Origin: Clostridia bacterium
Lineage (GTDB): Bacteria; Bacillota; Clostridia; Christensenellales; DTU072
Assembly: GCA_028703745.1 (NCBI GenBank)
Contig: JAQVME010000026.1
Location: 1-10,754 of the forward strand
Direction: 5' to 3'
Length of the DNA: 10,754 nt
Shown here: positions 6,600 to 10,754 of the stretch, in pieces
Layout of the letters: each line of letters starts with the position of its first letter
How positions within the stretch are numbered: the first letter of the stretch is position 1
The notes under the pieces: model-generated
What the model saw: only the letters and a program-made list of their open reading frames with translations
Told to the model about the DNA's origin: nothing
The model's database searches: none
Translations under genes and position numbers: made by a program

Positions 6600-7913
6600 A
6601 TGAAAAAAAATATCAGGCTGGGCGTGGTTTGCCTTGCTAGAAACACTTTTGATTTCGCCGCGGCGGAACAGCTCTACGGCAACATACTTAAGGATTTACA
6701 AACACTTGACAGCGTGGAGGTCTGCGCCGTCAAACAGCTCGTCATGGAGGTATCTGACGCCATAAAAGCCGCATCAGAGCTTTATGACAACAGAGTTGAC
6801 GGCATAGCCGTCATAAGCGGAACGTTCCATTTGGGACATCTTGTACTTGAAATAAAAAAGAGAGTGGACAAGCCGTTGCTACTTTGGGGACTGCCCGAAC
6901 TGCCGTACAACGGAGGTAAGATAAGGCTGAATTCCGTATGCGGCGTTAACCTCAACGCCTCAAACCTCGTCAAGAGCGGCATAAACGATTTTACTTATAT
7001 AATCGACGGCAAAATCGACGAGAACTGGCTGGACGCCGTGAGAATGACGGCGGCGCTAAGAAGCGCCAAGGTCGGCATACTCGGTTACCGCGCCCACGGC
7101 TTTTTTAATCTTGACGTAGACGAGCTTGCGCTATACCGAAAGTTCGGCTTGCTGATAGACCATTACGAGCTGGAGCAGGTATGGAATTATGCCGCCGACG
7201 AAAAGCAAAAGCAAGTTTATGCCGAAATGCTAAGGCAGAGATTTGACGTTTCGGGTATTTCTGCGTCACAACTGGAACGGGTGGCGGAACTTTCCGTCAA
7301 ACTCAAGACCTTTATTGATGACAACGGGCTGACTGCGCTTGCCGTTAGATGCTGGCCGGAGTTCGCGGCTGGGTACGGCATTGCGCCTTGCGCTGCCATG
7401 AGCCTTTTGCAAAGCCTTGACGTAGTGCTCGCTTGCGAGGGCGATATCGATTGCGCTCTGACTATGCTTTGCCACCGCGCGGCAGGCGCAGAGACGCCGT
7501 TTATGGCTGACCTTTCTCAAGTGAATTTGAAAGAGGATCACGCGCTCATGTGGCATTGCGGCGTGGCTCCGGCGAATTTGTGCGACGGCAAATGCGCAGC
7601 TACGCTGGACACCTATTTTGCCGGTGGCAAGGGTGTTACGGCTGGCTTTGTGATGAAGAGCGGAGCCATAAATATGGCGAGGCTGGACAGCGTCAACGGG
7701 CATTACAGACTGTTTCAACAGAAGGGCGAGGCTCTTCCCATGGAAAAGCTTTTGACGGGCACATACGCCAAGGCGCGCTTCGATCGCCCGATGAAGGAAG
7801 TCCTTGACAAAGTAATATACAGCGGTGTGGCGCATCACGTATCTATGGTATACGGAGACTTTACGCAGGCAATGCTGATATTTGCCAGGCTCAGCGGTAT
7901 CGAGGTTCTATAA
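6600..7913 (+). CDS. COG2407 (L-fucose/arabinose isomerase-like) sugar isomerase
   Basis: 437-residue cytoplasmic protein of the FucI/AraA superfamily, metal-dependent aldose-ketose isomerases. Seen: an N-terminal Rossmann-like region (LGVVCLAR..., about 5-135), a middle domain, and a C-terminal half holding the metal-site signature: Glu254 (CWPEF), Glu280 and Asp282 (CEGDID) and His319 (WHCGVAP). It is shorter than classical FucI (about 590) and AraA (about 500), as is usual in COG2407. From memory, the sulfoquinovose isomerase (SqvD/SftI) of the sulfo-transaldolase and sulfo-transketolase routes belongs to this superfamily, unlike YihS of the E. coli route. In this operon it is the best candidate for turning the released aldose into a ketose. 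AAGGAG at 6588-6593 is 6 nt before the ATG. Confidence 0.83.
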   Translation: MKKNIRLGVVCLARNTFDFAAAEQLYGNILKDLQTLDSVEVCAVKQLVMEVSDAIKAASELYDNRVDGIAVISGTFHLGHLVLEIKKRVDKPLLLWGLPELPYNGGKIRLNSVCGVNLNASNLVKSGINDFTYIIDGKIDENWLDAVRMTAALRSAKVGILGYRAHGFFNLDVDELALYRKFGLLIDHYELEQVWNYAADEKQKQVYAEMLRQRFDVSGISASQLERVAELSVKLKTFIDDNGLTALAVRCWPEFAAGYGIAPCAAMSLLQSLDVVLACEGDIDCALTMLCHRAAGAETPFMADLSQVNLKEDHALMWHCGVAPANLCDGKCAATLDTYFAGGKGVTAGFVMKSGAINMARLDSVNGHYRLFQQKGEALPMEKLLTGTYAKARFDRPMKEVLDKVIYSGVAHHVSMVYGDFTQAMLIFARLSGIEVL

Positions 7914-7918
7914 AATCG

Positions 7919-8836
7919 ATGAAGAAGTCTGATATCATATTTATTGCCGGTATGATTGGCGCATGGGCGACCTATTATCTGCTTTCAAAGTGGGCGGTAG
8001 AGTATACGTCATCGCCGTTCGTTGCCGGAATGCTGCTTAGGCTTGCCGCGCTGGCGGTACTTACGGTGTACGTAATAGCTACGGGGCAGCTTAAGAGCCT
8101 TCTCAATATCAAAAGTAGCTGGCTGATATTGCTTGTTATCGGCATTCTGGGCTTTCTGCTCGATACTTTTGCCAATATCGGCTTCCAAAAAAGCAGCGTT
8201 TCCACCGGTACGGTGCTACTGAAGTTGGATATCCTCATGGCAAATTTGATAAGCACCTTTATATTGAAAGACAAGCTTACAAAGGGCGATTGGCTTTGCA
8301 GCGCGGTTATGCTCGTCGGCGTGGTATTTGTGCTGGGAGTTGATTTCACTTCGGTGAAATTCAACTGGTACGACTTGTTCTTTATTCTGAGCGCGCTTGC
8401 CGTCACCATTAACGCCTTCGTCATAAAAAAGGCGCAGAAGGACTACAAAGTAAAAAGTATCACCATTGCCTTTTATAACAATCTCGTAGTATTGTTGCTG
8501 TTCGCCGCCATGTCGCTTGTTACGGGCGACGTAGCAAAGCTCGGGGGTATTAAGACCGGAACAACATTCTTCGCGCTTGTCGCTGTCGGCGGACTGGCGC
8601 AAAGCCTGATATATGTCTTTTACTACCGCAACCTCGAAAAATATCCAGTTTGGCTGGTAAAAATTCTCTTGCTGTTTGTGCCGATAGTAAGCTGCGTAGC
8701 GGGAGTATTGATATTCGGCGAGGTCTTGACGGCAATGAAAATAGCCGGCATGGCTCTCGTTATAGCCGGCGGCGCAGGCATAATAATAATTCAAAAAAGA
8801 AAGATGCGAAACAAGGAGGGCATATGTTCACGCTAA
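7919..8836 (+). CDS. EamA/DMT-superfamily permease, probable exporter
   Basis: 305-residue protein of about 10 hydrophobic segments built as two EamA repeats (roughly 5-135 and 150-293), ending in a short basic tail. The DMT superfamily moves small metabolites, often outward. Having one beside a separate GPH importer suggests that one brings the sugar in and this one lets an end product out, as sulfoglycolytic bacteria must excrete a C2 or C3 sulfonate. Direction and solute are inference. The start is 5 nt after the isomerase stop and its only nearby ribosome site is GAGG (7902-7905), so coupling from upstream is likely. Its last 13 bp overlap the GH31 start. Confidence 0.85.
   Translation: MKKSDIIFIAGMIGAWATYYLLSKWAVEYTSSPFVAGMLLRLAALAVLTVYVIATGQLKSLLNIKSSWLILLVIGILGFLLDTFANIGFQKSSVSTGTVLLKLDILMANLISTFILKDKLTKGDWLCSAVMLVGVVFVLGVDFTSVKFNWYDLFFILSALAVTINAFVIKKAQKDYKVKSITIAFYNNLVVLLLFAAMSLVTGDVAKLGGIKTGTTFFALVAVGGLAQSLIYVFYYRNLEKYPVWLVKILLLFVPIVSCVAGVLIFGEVLTAMKIAGMALVIAGGAGIIIIQKRKMRNKEGICSR
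8813..8819 (+). promoter_or_regulatory. Ribosome binding site AAGGAGG deciding the GH31 start
   Basis: AAGGAGG inside the end of the EamA gene lies 4 nt before ATG 8824. It fixes that ATG as the GH31 start despite the 13-bp overlap with the permease. Confidence 0.85.
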
Positions 8837-10754
8837 AGGATACAAACGGCGAATTCATACTCGAATTTAACGCAAAAAGGGTGTTTTCTCACAGCACGGC
8901 CGCCCCGTTCATAAGCGTAGGGAGCGGCGGAATAAGGTACAAAAGCCGTCACGGCAGTTTTTCGGTAAAAAAAGAAAAGAACAAGAGCATCGCGTTATCA
9001 GATTATAAAATAGACGGAGACAGCGCGGAGTTTTCGGCAGGCGGAATAAGTGTAAGACTGGATTTTGCGGAAAAAGGCGGCATACTTTATGCGGCAATAA
9101 CCGCCAATGGAGATATTAAGAACCTTTCTTTCAATTTTGAAAGCAACGAAGACGAGATGTTTTTCGGCGGCGGAGAGCAGTACAGAAAGCTCAACCTAAA
9201 AGGCGAGAAGGTCATTAATTTCGTGTCGGAGCATATCAGCATCATGCCTATTGTTGAAAAAACCGTGCTACGAAAAATTAAAAAATACAGAATAAGAGAG
9301 CACCGCGAAATAAAAAGCTACAGTCCTATGTCTACATTCGTTTCCAGCCGGCGTTACGCCTTGCGTTTTGATACCGACGGCTACGGAGAACAAGACTTCA
9401 CGGCAAAGGACAAGGCTGTTTTCAATTACTGGGAAGCGCCGAAAGGTTTTTGCTACATTGCAGAGGACAGCTTCAAGGGAATATCCCGCAAGCTGGCAGC
9501 GGATATTCCGTGCAGTCCATTCGTTCCCGATTGGGCGAGAGAAGGTATGATACTCGGCGTTCAAGGCGGCATGGACGTTGTTAAGCGCAAAGCTTTTGAC
9601 ATGCTGGACAAGGGCGCAAAGGTCGCCGGAGTATGGTGTCAGGACTGGTCGGGCAAGAAGGTTACTGCGGTGGGCAGTCAAGTTTATTGGAACTGGGAGG
9701 TCGACAGCGCGCTATATCCGAAGCTAAAGAATGAGATAGCCGAATTGAAAACCAGAGGGGTACGCTTCCTCGCGTACATAAACCCGTATGTAATTGTCAA
9801 CGGGGCTATGTATAACGAGTGCAAGGAAAAGGGCTATTTAATACGAAATGAGAGCGGCGGGATATACCATATCAAGAGCACGACTTTCGACGCCGGCATG
9901 CTGGATTTGACGAATCCGGACACGGTGACGTACTTGAAAGAAGTCATAATAAAAAAGAATATGCTTGAACTGGGTATTTGCGGCTATATGGCGGATTTCG
10001 GCGAGTATCTGCCGGTGGACTGCGTCCTGCATTCGGGCGACGCCGCGAAGCTTCACAACAAATGGCCTGTGCTATGGGCAGAAATAAACCGTCAGGCTAT
10101 TGCAGAAAGCGGAAAAGAGGGCGAGGTTTTCTTTTTCACCCGTTCGGGCTACAACGGAGCGCAACAGCATACCTCAATTATGTGGAACGGCGACCAGCAT
10201 ACGGATTTTTCTCTTGACTACGGGTTGCCTTGCGTCATACCTGCCTCTATAAGTCTGGGCTTGTCGGGATTGACAGCCGCACACAGCGATATAGGCGGCT
10301 TTATATCTTTCAGAAATTTGAGAAGGGACGCCGAACTGTTCGTGCGCTGGCTGGAGATGAGCGCTTTCAGCCCCTTGCTCAGAGGGCACGAAACCATAAA
10401 ACCGCAGAACAACGTGCAGTTCGACAATGAAGAAGTGCTACCCTATACCGTGCGGTTCTCAAACATATTTGCCAGGCTTGCGCCGTACATTAAGCATTGT
10501 ATGGAGGAGGCAAAACAGGGCATTCCCGTTATGCGCGCGCCTTTTTACGAATATAACGATATGAGGCTATACAAGGAAGATTATGCTTATATGCTGGGCA
10601 GCGACGTATTCGTCGCGCCGGTAATAACACAAGGCGCTTGCGAGAGGTCGACCTTTGTTCCCGAGGGCGAATGGATTCATCTTCTGACGGAGGAGAACGT
10701 AAGCGGCGGCGCGCAAAAAATATCCGCGCCATTGGGCATTCCCCTGGTATTATA
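8824..10754 (+). CDS. GH31 glycosidase, YihQ (sulfoquinovosidase)-like with altered pocket, 3'-truncated by window edge
   Basis: 643 codons are visible and the frame runs off the edge; E. coli YihQ has 678, so about 30 residues are missing. Domains: N-terminal beta-sandwich (about 1-235, with FFGGGEQY at 113-120), a (beta/alpha)8 barrel (about 238-585), and the start of C-terminal sandwiches. The catalytic nucleophile is Asp391 (MADFGEYLP) and the acid/base Asp457 (MWNGDQ). The match to YihQ is close along the barrel (LGVQGG, VWCQDWSG, RFLAYINPY, LDLTNP, HSDIGG), far nearer than to ordinary alpha-glucosidases. However, YihQ's sulfonate-binding set Gln262, Gln288, Arg301, Trp304, Tyr508 appears as Gln247, Gln273, Gln286, Trp289, Phe493, so the Arg and Tyr are replaced. 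It has no signal peptide and so acts in the cytoplasm on an imported glycoside. It hydrolyses an alpha-glycoside; sulfoquinovoside specificity is uncertain. Confidence 0.88.
   Translation, partial: MFTLKDTNGEFILEFNAKRVFSHSTAAPFISVGSGGIRYKSRHGSFSVKKEKNKSIALSDYKIDGDSAEFSAGGISVRLDFAEKGGILYAAITANGDIKNLSFNFESNEDEMFFGGGEQYRKLNLKGEKVINFVSEHISIMPIVEKTVLRKIKKYRIREHREIKSYSPMSTFVSSRRYALRFDTDGYGEQDFTAKDKAVFNYWEAPKGFCYIAEDSFKGISRKLAADIPCSPFVPDWAREGMILGVQGGMDVVKRKAFDMLDKGAKVAGVWCQDWSGKKVTAVGSQVYWNWEVDSALYPKLKNEIAELKTRGVRFLAYINPYVIVNGAMYNECKEKGYLIRNESGGIYHIKSTTFDAGMLDLTNPDTVTYLKEVIIKKNMLELGICGYMADFGEYLPVDCVLHSGDAAKLHNKWPVLWAEINRQAIAESGKEGEVFFFTRSGYNGAQQHTSIMWNGDQHTDFSLDYGLPCVIPASISLGLSGLTAAHSDIGGFISFRNLRRDAELFVRWLEMSAFSPLLRGHETIKPQNNVQFDNEEVLPYTVRFSNIFARLAPYIKHCMEEAKQGIPVMRAPFYEYNDMRLYKEDYAYMLGSDVFVAPVITQGACERSTFVPEGEWIHLLTEENVSGGAQKISAPLGIPLVL

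Noticed and set aside
8824..10754. Firm annotation of the GH31 protein as a sulfoquinovosidase
   Set aside because: The scaffold and context fit, but the Arg and Tyr that bind sulfonate are replaced by Gln and Phe, so only a YihQ-like call is justified.

Overview
The window looks like a chromosomal segment of an anaerobic, fermentative Bacillota, probably a gut-type clostridial lineage. I base this on near-consensus AGGAGG ribosome sites, a mixed GC content of about half with frequent ATA and AGA/AGG codons, ROK regulation and the gene families present; the lineage is inference. Every gene is on the + strand. No tRNA, rRNA, CRISPR array, insertion sequence or phage gene is visible.

Region 1 (1-2321) is the end of a housekeeping amino-sugar unit. 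It holds a 5'-truncated phosphoglucosamine mutase (glmM), then a GlmU homologue whose acetyltransferase half is intact but whose uridylyltransferase half has eroded to about 100 residues. A strong Rho-independent terminator closes the unit.

Region 2 (2386-10754, running off the right edge) is a tightly packed seven-gene operon behind a consensus sigma-A promoter (TTGACA, 18 bp, TATAAT) with a pseudo-palindrome over the likely transcription start. The order is: RpiB-like isomerase, iron-type alcohol dehydrogenase, ROK regulator, GPH-family sugar symporter, COG2407 (fucose/arabinose isomerase-like) isomerase, EamA/DMT permease, and a GH31 glycosidase of the YihQ (sulfoquinovosidase) type, cut about 30 residues before its expected end. 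Gaps are 14 nt or less and two junctions overlap.

The gene set reads as one catabolic route: a glycoside enters through the GPH symporter, is cut in the cytoplasm by GH31, and its aldose becomes a ketose through the COG2407 enzyme. A carbon-carbon cleavage step not in the window would follow. A small aldose/ketose would then be handled by the RpiB-like isomerase, an aldehyde reduced by the Fe-ADH to regenerate NAD+, and the product excreted by the EamA permease. No sugar kinase is present. This closely resembles non-phosphorylating sulfoglycolysis, especially the sulfo-transketolase route ending in isethionate, in which case a transketolase pair should lie just to the right.

Three details suggest something not simply textbook. 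The GH31 enzyme has the YihQ scaffold and both catalytic Asp, but the sulfonate-pocket signature QQRWY reads QQQWF. The RpiB-like protein lacks the ring-opening His and most of the phosphate clamp. The ROK regulator has lost its zinc site. The locus is therefore either a divergent sulfoquinovose fermentation operon or a related pathway for a different 6-modified sugar.
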